A DNA stretch of 64,000 nt, taken from Brachionus rotundiformis. Its lineage: Eukaryota; Rotifera; Eurotatoria; Ploima; Brachionidae. Of this stretch, positions 1-9,298 are shown one piece after another. Position 1 is the stretch's first letter. Each line of letters starts with the position of its first letter. The notes beneath the pieces are model-generated. The model was not told the DNA's origin. It searched no databases and worked only from the letters and a program-made list of their open reading frames with translations. The translations under genes were made by a program, and so were the position numbers. The stretch covers positions 4,040,031 through 4,104,030 of the forward strand of contig JAESIW010000137.1 in NCBI GenBank assembly GCA_016802295.1. The letters are read 5' to 3'.

Positions 1-319
1 TGATATTTTGCAATAAATTATACTTCATCAGAAAAAATATCTTTTAATTAAATGACTTTGATGACTCCTGTAGACCATTTAATTGTCATTTTATCTATAA
101 TCAGTTTGTTTCAGTGAATGAATGAAGTATGAAATTTGTTCATTTGTAGTTTACTAAAAAATTTTAATATTTTATTTGAATTTTTTTAAGAAATCTGTAA
201 AAATCAAATTATTGTTAAATATTGAATGCCTGAATGTTGTAAGCTTCAACAGTTTATCTTGGCAAAAAGCAATTTATAAGTCTTGAATAAAAAACCCAAA
301 TGTTATTTCGCGATTTACT

Positions 320-502
320 CTATTGGATATGGATTACTCTATAATTATTAACTTCAATTTTAAGCTTAAAGAATTTAATTATTGATAAATAATAACTTAT
401 AACCAGTTTATTTATTGTCTCTTTTGAAAAGGAGCATAATAGAGTCGAGCGAAAAAACTGTATATTTTTTATCAAATATCTAAAATAAATGAGATACAAC
501 AT
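320..502 (-). mobile_element. non-LTR retroelement fragment (RT C-terminal region)
   Basis: The minus-strand reading carries STLLCSFSKETINKL followed by SYYLSIIKFFKLKIEV. This closely parallels the longer fragment at 29996-30545 (STLLCYFSKEAIIKL, SYYLTIFKLFKFKFEV), so it is a shorter, decayed copy of the same retroelement C-terminal region. It has no catalytic motifs and no intact ORF around it. Confidence 0.6.
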
Positions 503-699
503 GCAAGCTTAGTAAAGTTTTGATCAATACGAAAACCTAAATAGTTACTTCATTTCCATTAAGCATTTGAAGAATAATAGTTTTTTTATTAGAAAGGATC
601 ATACAATAGGCTTTTGACCAACTAATATCCACCTTTTTATAATAACACTTGTCAATTAGACTAATAGTGGTCTCCGAAAAAACCTATAAAACTGTGTCT

Positions 700-1234
700 A
701 GATTCTTATCAGAATGACTAATGATCATCAAACATTTTTATACCAAATTTTCTTATAAGATAAAAAAAATCATTTATAAAAATCAGAAAAAGAAGGTGAC
801 CTAAAGCTCAAGTCTGTGACCAACCCAATTCTAGAGCTGTTCGTTTTGATGTTTTGTTACCAAGATAAACTATTTGTGATCTATTAACAATCTATTTGAG
901 AAATTTGATTTTTAAATAAGACAGGACTTGCGTTGGACCCTGTGAGCTAATTGATTCAAATGAATTCAATTATTTGAAACTACTTTTTTAGTAAGGCTTG
1001 ATTTAATTAGATATTAAAAGTTTACAGAACAAAACAACAATTTAATAAAACCAATGAGTGACATTTTAATGCTTTAGAACACTTTTTTTTAAATCATTAT
1101 TCATTTTTGAGTATTTTTTTTATTTTTTTTGACAATCCTAAAGCATTGTTTATTAAAAATTAACAACAAAAAATTATAAAAACTAATCGTTTTTTGTTAC
1201 AAAAAATTACAATAATTAGCTTAAAAAATTGACT
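700..1234 (+). repeat. left arm of ~535-bp inverted repeat
   Basis: Read as its reverse complement, this block matches 12331-12868 almost base for base, with small indels. Shared landmarks include the AAAGCATTGTTTATTAAAAA region, the AACGAACAGCTCTAGAATTG region and the ACTTGAGCTTTAGGTCACC region. The arms enclose about 11 kb containing both PABPN1-like genes and two lectin loci. No coding potential is seen in the arm. Confidence 0.85.
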
Positions 1235-1310
1235 TTCTTATTCAACATCAAAACTAAAAGGACACTAAGATATTTTCATTTAAACAATGGACAAGTAAAG
1301 CAATTAAATA

Positions 1311-1475
1311 ATCAGATGTGTCACTTCTGTTCAAAATAAAATTAATTTAAACTTGTTGAGACGGACACGACCCCCAGTGCGGCTATTTGAATCAGCGCGC
1401 ATTATTTTCGCCTAGTACATGCATTGAATATTTAAACACCGAGGCTTTCGATATAAATAAAAATTCTTCTAAGGA
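1311..1475 (+). promoter_or_regulatory. duplicated PABPN1-type promoter (copy 1)
   Basis: This is a direct repeat of 11143-11318 upstream of the full-length PABPN1-like gene. It shares a GC-rich motif (CAGCGCGCATTATTTTCGCC), ATGCATTGAATATTTAAACA and a TATA-like GATATAAATAAAA. In this copy a retroelement fragment begins just downstream (about 1480), so the promoter is separated from its coding region by about 680 bp. Promoter function is inferred from position and conservation. Confidence 0.6.
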
Positions 1476-1479
1476 GTTT

Positions 1480-2000
1480 TATTGTATTTAAAAGATGTAT
1501 TAAAATTAAATATAATTTTACACTTAACCTTTCATGTGCTAAGATCCCATATGAAACTAACATTAAGTTCTTGGGAGTCACGTTTGATGAATCATTGAGT
1601 TTTAGTGCACTTGTAAAAGAAATAAGAGTAAAGTGTTTTTCATTATTAAATACTATCAATTGGGGCTTGAGTAATAAAACTTTATCAATAATTTATAAAT
1701 CACTATTGGTTCAATATAAGACTATTATTTTCCTTGTTTAAATACCCTATCTGAATACTTGGTTCGAAAGCTCCAAGTTATTCAAAACTCTGCTATAAGA
1801 AGTAAAATTAAAATTCGATACCCCCTCAGAACTGGTCACAACTTTCCCTCCATAAAATTTACCACAGATTAGATGAACTTGCTGAGCGTTATGTCAGGAA
1901 TGGTTTAGAAAATAATGTAGTTATGATGGTACAATTTAGATTTTCAACCCAGACTCCTCTTTCTGAATTGCAGAGCACTTTTTGAGGATTATTTTATGGT
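1480..2000 (+). mobile_element. non-LTR retroelement fragment (RT thumb/C-terminal)
   Basis: Plus-strand translation shows IPYETNIKFLGVTFDESL, then WGLSNKTLSIIYKSLLV, and further on (shifted frame) EYLVRKLQVIQNSAIRS and LDELAERYVRNGL. These are typical of the region after the catalytic palm in LINE-type reverse transcriptases. Frames are broken by stops and shifts, so this is a dead fragment. It sits between the duplicated promoter and the coding region of PABPN1-like copy 1. Confidence 0.8.
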
Positions 2001-2157
2001 TTAATATTAATCTTTCCCTAAAACCAAAGACAAAATTTTAACTTTTAGTTTATTTACATTAATTATTTTTTTTATTTATATATTTTAATTTAATTTTTTT
2101 TTTAAAGGTGTATTTGCTCGAGCTTTTTTACAAACAAAAAAAAATAAAAATCGAAAA

Positions 2158-2622
2158 ATGCCGGAAAATCAAAACAATAATGAAAATAGCCCGATGTCGG
2201 CAGGCGAGCCGTTTGGCGAAGCCGACGCGCGGTCAATCTACGTCGGCAACGTGGACTACTCGGCCACAGCACAAGAGCTCGAGGCGCACTTCCACGGCTG
2301 CGGTTCCATAAACAGGGTCACTATCATCTGCGACAAGTTTAGCGGGCATCCGAAGGGCTTTGCCTACGTAGAGTTCGGCGACAAGGACTCGGTCCAGACC
2401 GCCGTGGCCCTGGACGACTCGCTCTTCAAGGGCCGCCATATCAAGGTCGTCGGCAAGCGGACCAACCGACCAGGCATCAGCACCACCGACAGGGGCCGAG
2501 GACGCGGCGCAGCCTACAATTTCGGCTACATGGGCCGCGGCCGTGGCGGTTACGGCATGCCCAGAGGCGGTGGCTACACCCCTTTCATGCGCTCCTCCGG
2601 CCGAGTGCGCGGCGCAAAATAA
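2158..2622 (+). CDS. PABPN1-like protein, N-terminally shortened copy
   Basis: A 154-residue intronless relative of nuclear poly(A)-binding protein 2. The RRM (about residues 26-102) keeps RNP2 (IYVGNV) and RNP1 (KGFAYVEF), followed by an Arg/Gly-rich tail (RGRGRG, GRGRGG). Compared with the copy at 11406 it has lost about 61 residues containing the acidic and coiled-coil region, plus a second 9-residue block (GFMTAEEKL), both in frame, and its C-terminus diverges after PFMRS. In PABPN1 the coiled coil is needed to stimulate poly(A) polymerase, so this product may bind RNA without full activity (inference). Coding GC is far above the surroundings, like its sister. The ATG has the same upstream context (ATCGAAAAATG) as copy 2. 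A retroelement fragment lies between promoter and CDS, so expression is uncertain; it may be a decaying duplicate with an intact frame. Confidence 0.75.
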   Translation: MPENQNNNENSPMSAGEPFGEADARSIYVGNVDYSATAQELEAHFHGCGSINRVTIICDKFSGHPKGFAYVEFGDKDSVQTAVALDDSLFKGRHIKVVGKRTNRPGISTTDRGRGRGAAYNFGYMGRGRGGYGMPRGGGYTPFMRSSGRVRGAK

Positions 2623-3303
2623 GTCTATACAGATTTTTTTAATTGAGATTATTTTTAAATTTTAATTGTAAAAATTATTTAATAAATTTTAAATTTTTGA
2701 TAAAAAACTAAACCAACTCTACGTTCATTAAGAATCATTTTAATTTTTTTTAATTAATACAATTCATTTAATTTTAGTTTTAGTGAATTGTTTCACAATA
2801 AATTAACTCAGTATGAAATCTTTTAACAAAATCAGCTATCAATTGTTTGAAATATACATTCAAAATTCATTAATTTAAATGTGAATTTTCTTCCTCGGTC
2901 TTGCAGATATCAAACCCGCACTTATCAAATATCTAATTACTTTAATGTTAAAACCAAATATCAGAAAATAAATGTAATATTCATTTATTTTTGTTAATGG
3001 TTTTTGAGCAAACATTTCCTAGGAGAATTATTTTATATTTGAAAATGAGGAAATGGAGTTTATTAAGATTTTCAAAACAAAAGTGTATTAAAGATTTTTT
3101 TAATTAAATATAAAAAATAAAAGTTTTAATGAAAAAAGAATTAAGGAAATATTTTGATTAAATAAAATATTGGTTAAATTAAATAAGAAAAAGGAAAAAA
3201 TAAATTTTATATTTAAAAATGAATGAAAAGAACAAAAGAAATTAATTTTGATAAAATATTAAAAAAATGATATTAATTCATTATTTGTAAAAAAAATTTA
3301 ATA
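2623..3303 (+). other. AT-rich intergenic stretch
   Basis: Low-complexity A/T-rich DNA between the short PABPN1-like gene and lectin copy A. No ORF, RNA or repeat that I can support. The last ~100 bases would be the lectin promoter, but no clear TATA element stands out. Confidence 0.6.
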
Positions 3304-4269
3304 ATGAACAAGATTAAAAATTTTATACTGGTGTTTATTTTGATTGGAAAAAGTTATGAACTCAATAGTACTGTCTCATTTAGTTTGGTTAAAGGAAAAG
3401 ATGTCCCTTTTGGCATCTTCAGTTTGGCACCAAATACAACACTTTTCTCAAAAACAAACAAATACTTTTGTTTCAGTGAATGCATGAGAAATGAATTTTG
3501 TTCATTTGTTGTCTACAAAAATAACATTTGTAGCATACACACTGAATATGCCCTTAGTCGAATGATCAATCAGATTAATTCAAATGTTGTTTTCGAAAAG
3601 AAATTTATTATAGAGTAGATTTTCAAAAAATATTTCTTCATTTTATTTATTTGTTTTATCTAAAATAAAAAGTCATTGCACTAGTTCACCTTGTAAAAAT
3701 GGTGCAACTTGTGTTAACAGATTGCATGACTATCTTTGTCTATGTAGAAATGGATACTTTGGTTCAAAGTATATCTAATTTTTAATTTTTAACTAAATAA
3801 TTTTATAAATTAATTTAATACTTTAAGCTGTGAGAAAATAATCAATAATTGTCCAAGTGGTCATTACAGATTGAATGAAAATGGATCTTGTACACCATGC
3901 ATGAGTGGCTTTACAACTTATAACAATTATCCATTCAATTGCTATAAAAAGGACGGAAACAGAAACTTCAATTTGGCAAAATCCTTTTGCGAAAGCTTGA
4001 ATTCATATTTGTGGAGACCAAAGACATTGACTGAACGACATATTTTCAAGCTAGACTGGCCTTGGATTGATTCAAAAATAAGCTATGTAGGTGAACCATT
4101 TGTTTGGCCTGATGAGTCCAAAGTTTATGGATTTTTAACTGGTGAACCAAATAATGCGGGCGGAACAGATTATTTATTGAAAGAAAATGCCTTAATGGTA
4201 CATGATTTAGAAATTGGAGATTATACTGATAAATCAGAATTTTTAACAATTTGTCAACAATTAGCCTAG
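3304..4269 (+). CDS. secreted PAN/apple-like + EGF-like + C-type-lectin-like protein (copy A)
   Basis: Three exons, 3304-3614, 3673-3768 and 3828-4269, with 58- and 59-bp introns (GTAGAT...AAG, GTATAT...AAG); 282 residues predicted. Exon 1: signal peptide (about residues 1-20) and a PAN/apple-like module with CFSECMRNEFCSFVVYKNNIC. Exon 2 and the start of exon 3: an EGF-like domain (CTSSPCKNGATC...CLCRNGYFGSNC) that is completed across intron 2, which supports the splice model. Exon 3: a C-type-lectin-like domain with CY...AKSFC at the front, FVWPDESKVYGF, GEPNN and a final ICQQ cysteine. GEPNN contains the EPN triplet used for mannose-type Ca2+/sugar binding in classical CTLDs, but the WND motif and the inner cysteine pair are absent, so sugar binding is unproven. 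Likely a secreted or surface recognition protein. Confidence 0.85.
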
Positions 4270-4743
4270 TTAAATTTTTTATTTAAGCATATATCTTTGT
4301 GTTGTAAATATACTTTATAAAAAGATGAACTTACTAGATAAAATTAAATGTACTATAAAAATTATTTACTAAATAATAAATTCAAGACCAAGATAAAATT
4401 TTTAACTGATAGAATTATTAGACACATGCATAGAGAAAAAAATAAAAATGCTAGATAATTATATTAATTAACTAAATATAATAAACACTACATATTAATT
4501 GAATAGCTACTCAATATTTTATTTGATTGATTAATTAATTTCTGTATCCTTTACAAAATACTAACTGTGGGCTACCACAATGAAGAGTGTATCAATTTAA
4601 ATAAGACTTGCTTTGAATTGAAGCAGAATGATAGCTTTAAAAAAAAAAGTTAAAAGAAAAACTTTCTATAAATAAAATTTAAAATAAAGAACTATGTCTT
4701 TAATTTTTTTTTCAATTCTAAGATATATTATTTTATGGGTCTC

Positions 4744-5302
4744 ACTCATCCCCACAATAAAAAAACTGCTCCCCACATCGCAAAACTTTTCAACACAAAA
4801 ATAAAAATTACAAACCAAAAACTCTTAAACACAAATTGAAAAACTTTTTAACACAAAAAAATAATTTTTTATACAAGAATAATACACAGTCACAGCATAT
4901 AATGATTATTACACTATAAATGCAAGAAAAAAAGCCTGTGATTGTAAATATTTTGTCAAATTTGGCTTTTGTTCTCATCAGTTAACTTTAAAAAGCTAGT
5001 TAAAAGACGAAGAATTTGTTAATAAACAAAAGCGTGGTAGATCAAAAGATGCGGAAAAATGGTATTCAACAGGATAATTGGTAAAATTAGCTTTATTTTT
5101 ATAAACTTATAAACATAAAATTACCTATATATCAACGATTTTTTAAACGATTATTAAATAAAATTTTACTAAAATTTGTTTTGAATTTATGATTAATAAA
5201 TTTTTAATCTCTTACACACAAATTTTTTGTGTTAAAAAGACATTTGTGTTGAAAAGTTTCGTGTTTGTGGGGAGCTGATTTTCATTTGTGGGGAGTTAAT
5301 AT
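4744..5302. mobile_element. MITE-like element with ~100-120-bp inverted repeats
   Basis: The left end (4744-4866) and the right end (5210-5302) are imperfect reverse complements, sharing CTCCCCACA twice about 20 bp apart, AACTTTTCAACACAAA and CTTTTTAACACAAAAAA. The interior (about 340 bp) encodes no transposase. At about 5010-5040 it contains a short reading KRGRSKD that resembles an AT-hook. It fits a non-autonomous DNA transposon; no target duplication was established. Confidence 0.65.
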
Positions 5303-5454
5303 TCCCTTATTTTATTTTTGCTTTAAACTCGATATAAGATTTTTACTATAAATATTAGCTGAATGAATATAACTCTTTGCTAATTAATATTTAAATCCAC
5401 CTCAAAATTTCTTTGCTTTACTTTTAACTAATTACTAAAACACATCAATACCAG

Positions 5455-5801
5455 TTGTCCAGAAAACACAACCTGGTAGACCAAAAGTTATGGCAAATAG
5501 CTTGGAAAGCAACCAGGTGAAGATGTCAGTGATTCTAGCGATCAAGATACTCATGAATACTTTCTTGCAGGACCGGTAAATAAGCAAACACTTAAACTAA
5601 TAAACAATATAACAGAAAACATTTATAAAAACGAAGAATAAGAAGAAATAAACCGCATTCATTAAAGAATTCCTGCTGGTGTAGAAACAACCACAACCCA
5701 AACATGGTCGTGGTAGACCAAAAAGTGCAGCTTCAAATAATAATCAAATTGATGCTGAAATGCAGATGAGTTGCGCAATAAAACAAGAAAAATATCAATA
5801 A
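5455..5801 (+). pseudogene. AT-hook protein remnant
   Basis: Two exon-like blocks. Block 1 (5455-5575, after ACCAG, before GTAAAT) reads QPGRPKVMANSLES and then, in a shifted frame, GEDVSDSSDQDTHEYF. Block 2 (5685-5801, after GTGTAG) reads KQPQPKHGRGRPKSAAS and runs to a TAA. The acidic frame of block 1 joins block 2 in phase. GRGRPKS is a classic AT-hook core, and an acidic stretch beside AT-hooks is HMGA-like. One frameshift is needed, so I call it a remnant. A second AT-hook locus is at 51788-51905. Confidence 0.35.
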
Positions 5802-6461
5802 TCATTTATTTTATATAGCTTTTTTTACTTTCTTGTCTATCAAATAATTTCTATGTCTAGTAAGAAATATTTTTAAACAGTGTTTTGTCTTTTTATCTAT
5901 CAGTTAATAAAAAAATATCATTTGATTTCATCTCTTTTATATATTAGAATTAAACCCATGCCTTAATAAATAGAATTTGAATTTATTTTCGAATAGTTAA
6001 ATTAATTTTTAAATTTAAATAAAAAGTATACTCTTGTCGAATTTAAACAAACAAATGTTTGAATTTAAATTACAATTTTAATTTCATTTAATTCAATATT
6101 TGAATTTCAAAAAGAAAATATTTTTTTTTGGAACAGCGTGAAAGTATTAAAATGATTCATTATTTTTCCAAGGACTAATAGATATTTAAATATTTACATT
6201 AACATCGTTAATTAAATATAATTTTAAAATTCGTATTTTAAATCGAATTATTAATAGAATAACTTTTATTTAAACTTGAATTCAAATTGTCAATTTGATT
6301 TACAACACTAGTATCTTGTTCGGAAAAATTTATGAATTTATGGTCTCTCCAGTAATGTTATCATTTGAAATTATAAAATTTTATAAAATATTGATCAATC
6401 GATTGTTTTATCAAGGTTATTACAAATTTTTTTATCAAAATAATAATAATAATATATATAT
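5802..6461 (+). other. AT-rich intergenic stretch
   Basis: More than 80 percent A/T by eye, with no supported gene. A small open frame ending near 6477 runs into the interspersed repeat that starts at 6462 and is not a convincing gene. Confidence 0.5.
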
Positions 6462-6518
6462 GCTACAGCAAGACTAGCTTGCGGATGTGACCTACTAGGA
6501 GGCCACCTATGGTAGCTC
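6462..6518 (+). repeat. interspersed repeat, GCTACAGCAAGC family (copy 1)
   Basis: It matches 44033-44087 over about 55 bp (GCTACAGCAAG, AGCTTGCGGA, CCTATGGTAGCT versus CTATGGTGGCT) and partly 40492-40530. It is preceded by an (AAT)n-like run here and a similar A/T run at copy 2. Probably the 3' end of a retroelement or SINE; the full unit is not defined. Confidence 0.6.
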
Positions 6519-6940
6519 CTTGCACATAACACATGGAAAAATACTGAAATAAAGAAATCCTGTTTAAATTTTTAGGCCAAAATAAGAGTTAGATATTCTC
6601 GATAGAAAAAAATCTGTAAGAGAAAAATTTTATAAAAATATTTTAAAATTTTTATTTATTCAAATCTGAAAAAAAAAGAAAATAAAAATATAATTAATTT
6701 ATCTAAGAATGACTGCTAAAAATGAAAAAACTGAATCAAAATAATTTCTCATTAAAATCTTAGACTATGGCCTTGTTTATCTGCCAACAACTTTTGCTAA
6801 TTCTGGCTGCCAAATGGCCAAACAATGGCTCCATATGTAAAAAAATGGTCTGAAAAAGCAATTAAATCTGGAATAAAATGTATGCAAATTGGTAAAATGG
6901 GTTGATCAATTAATGTTATCAAATACCTAGGAGATCCTGA

Positions 6941-7100
6941 ATTCAATAGAGCTGTTTCATTTAGTTTGACAGACTGAAAGATTTTTCTTTTTCAAACTTC
7001 AGTTATGTTCCTAATACAACTCTTCCTTCAAGTAAAAGTAAGAACTTTTGCTTCAGTAAATACATAAAGAATGATATTTGTTCATTTTTTGGAGGTAATT
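6941..7100 (+). pseudogene. broken PAN/apple exon of the lectin family (copy B')
   Basis: It begins NRAVSFSLTD and then a stop; after a frameshift it continues KDFSFSNFSYVPNTTLP and NFCFSKYIKNDICSF. This parallels exon 1 of the intact copies (KDVPFGNFSLAPNTTL, CFSECMRNEFCSF). Signal peptide, EGF and lectin parts are missing. It ends just before the duplicated upstream block of copy B. Confidence 0.7.
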
Positions 7101-7411
7101 TGTTTATGAGTTGAATTTTGTTTTTTAATCGATCCAAAAACAGGGACACTGTCTGTTAATTAGGCTTTAGACTAGGAAAAACATTCAATTCTTTTTAACT
7201 AACTAATTATTATTAATTGTTTTTTAAATTCGCTATGTTTTCTAGATTAATAAATTGGGCCTATTTTAACTTGATCATTTCTAAATTCTTAAATGAAAAT
7301 ATTATAGCCAAAAAGTCTAGCAAAAAAGTTTATATTTCACTATTAATTAATTTAAATGATTGATAAATATAGATAAAAATAAAGATTGAAAAGCTATTAT
7401 TTCAATAAAGT

Positions 7412-8934
7412 TTCCAAAATGAAAGTGTTTATTCTTTGGTTTCTTTTGTTTCAGCGAATGCATGAGGAATGAATTTTGTTCATTTGTAGTCTACAAAAAT
7501 AACATTTGTAGCCTACACACTGAATATGCCCTCAAAACATTGAAAAATCAGAATAATCTAAATGTTGTTTTCGAAAAGAAATTTATTATAGAGTAAATAT
7601 TATTTTTTAATTTTTAATCAAAATTTTTATTAGTATAGTTGTTTATTACAACGCAAAAATAAATTCCTGAAGTCTGATAAAAGATTATATATATCAATGT
7701 TTTTTCTTTAAAAATTTGAATCAAGTCACCTCTCATTCGCCTTTCAGTTAAATTGGTCAGATTTAAAATTTTTTTCTATCTTTCTGTAGATATGGCGACC
7801 AAACTGGAATAGCATACTCTAAATGAGGCCTTGCAAGACTTGTATTAAGTAATTTAATAACCATCTGGGACCAAAACTTAATACCATGAAGAATTTGACC
7901 TAATATTCTGTTACCTTTTGAGGCTGCTGAATAAACTTGCGAATGCCATTTCAGATCATTTTGGATCCAAATTTATCAAACCATGAGTGATTTAGATTAT
8001 TCGCTAAATCAGTCATAGTATAATTATTTTGAATTTTCTTGATTCTGACTAAAACTCGCATTTTTCGAAATTTAGATCCATAGAACACTCATTTGACCAG
8101 CTGATCAAAGAATCAATATCGTCTTGAAGTAACTTAAATGACTCGTACGGATTAAGTCGACCTATAATACTAAATACCTTGGTGTTATTCTTAGTCTGTC
8201 TGGGAGATCATTAATATAAATTGCAGAGAAAAATGGGTCGATGACAGAGTCTTGTGGCACACTAGAGATATCTGTGTATAGAACATCTACTTGATTTCCA
8301 AACGATATTTGATTGTTTATTATATTTATTAATTTTTAAGTCATTGCAGTAGTTCACCTTGTAAAAATGGTGCTACTTGTGTGAACAGATTACATGACTA
8401 TCTTTGTCTATGTGGAAATGGATACTTTGGTTCAAAGTATATCTAATTTTTAATTTTTAACTAAATAATTTTATAAATTAATTTAATACTTTAAGCTGTG
8501 AGAAAATAATCAATAATTGTCCAAGTGGTCATTACAGATTGAATGAAAATGGATCTTGTACACCATGCATGAGTGGCTTTACAACTTATAACAATTATCC
8601 ATTCAATTGCTATAAAAAGGACGGAAACAAAAACTTCAATTTGGCAAAATCCTTTTGTGAAAGCTTGAATTCATATTTGTGGAGACCAAAGACATTGACT
8701 GAACGACATATTTTCAACCAAGATTGGATTTGGGTTGAATCAAAAATAAGCTACGTAGGCGAACCATTTGTTTGGCCAGATGGATCCAAAGTTTATGGAT
8801 TCAGAAGTGGTGAACCAAATAATGCTGGCAAAACAGACCATATCTTAGATGAAAATGATTTAGTGCTTTATAAATTCGAATTTTTGGATATAAATGATCG
8901 TCAATATTTAACTTTTTGTCAACAATTACCTTGA
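7412..8934 (+). pseudogene. PAN-EGF-lectin family copy B, deleted and interrupted
   Basis: The ATG at 7420 begins a signal peptide like that of copies D/E (MKV.ILW), but the sequence then jumps to the second half of the PAN module (CMRNEFCSFVVYKNNIC) in a different frame. About 100 bp of exon 1 is deleted, with the junction at CTTTTGTTTCAG. The exon 1 donor (AGAGTAAAT, about 7594) is kept, but intron 1 is about 740 bp because a retroelement fragment lies inside it. Exon 2 (8341-8436, EGF) and exon 3 (8496-8934, lectin domain with FVWPDGSKVYGF and GEPNN) are open and nearly identical to copy A, introns included, until the last ~100 bp. If the deletion junction acts as a splice acceptor a shorter product is conceivable; I treat it as a pseudogene. 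Confidence 0.7.
7640..8325 (-). mobile_element. non-LTR retroelement fragment inside an intron
   Basis: Minus-strand translation shows SSVPQDSVIDPFFSAIYIND (cf. the conserved GVPQGSVLGPLLF.IYINDLP motif), RLNPYESFKLLQDDIDSLIS, WSNECSMDLNFEKCE, and then PHLEYAIPVWSPYLQKD and ERRMRGDLIQ-like segments in shifted frames. This is the reverse-transcriptase palm-to-thumb region, without an intact FADD box. Frames are broken. It enlarges intron 1 of lectin copy B from about 58 to about 740 bp. Same clade as the element at 24680. Confidence 0.8.
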
Positions 8935-9089
8935 TATACAAATTAATTGTTGAAATTGAATCGAATTTATCGAAGCTATATTTAAGGAAATTATTTATTT
9001 TCAATCCAAAATAAATTAAAAGATATTTAAATATTTAATTAAATGTAAAAAATAATAATTTATTTCTATTTTATCAATATTTTCAATTA

Positions 9090-9298
9090 CCGTAAACCCT
9101 TGCAAATAAGTGCCCCCAAAATCGTGTCTTTGTTGAAGAATTTAAGTCCTTAGATAAAAGAAAATTTTCTTCAAATTAATAATTTTATAAAGATCTAAGT
9201 ATGCTTTACAAGAGAGCAACATGGATAGAACTAAGCCATTTTTGAATAGCTTTTAAAAAGGGGGTCTTAGGTGGGCACTTATTTGTAAGGGAATACGG
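9090..9298. mobile_element. 209-bp mariner-like MITE with TA target duplication
   Basis: The ends are inverted repeats: CCGTAAACCCTTGCAAATAA on the left, and on the right the complement of CCGTATTCCCTTACAAATAA, followed by GTGCCC in both. Each end is directly flanked by TA, the target duplication typical of Tc1/mariner elements. No coding capacity. Confidence 0.75.

Noticed and set aside
1432..1659. 75-codon minus ORF
   Set aside because: The plus strand here encodes a recognisable LINE RT segment, so the minus frame is its shadow.
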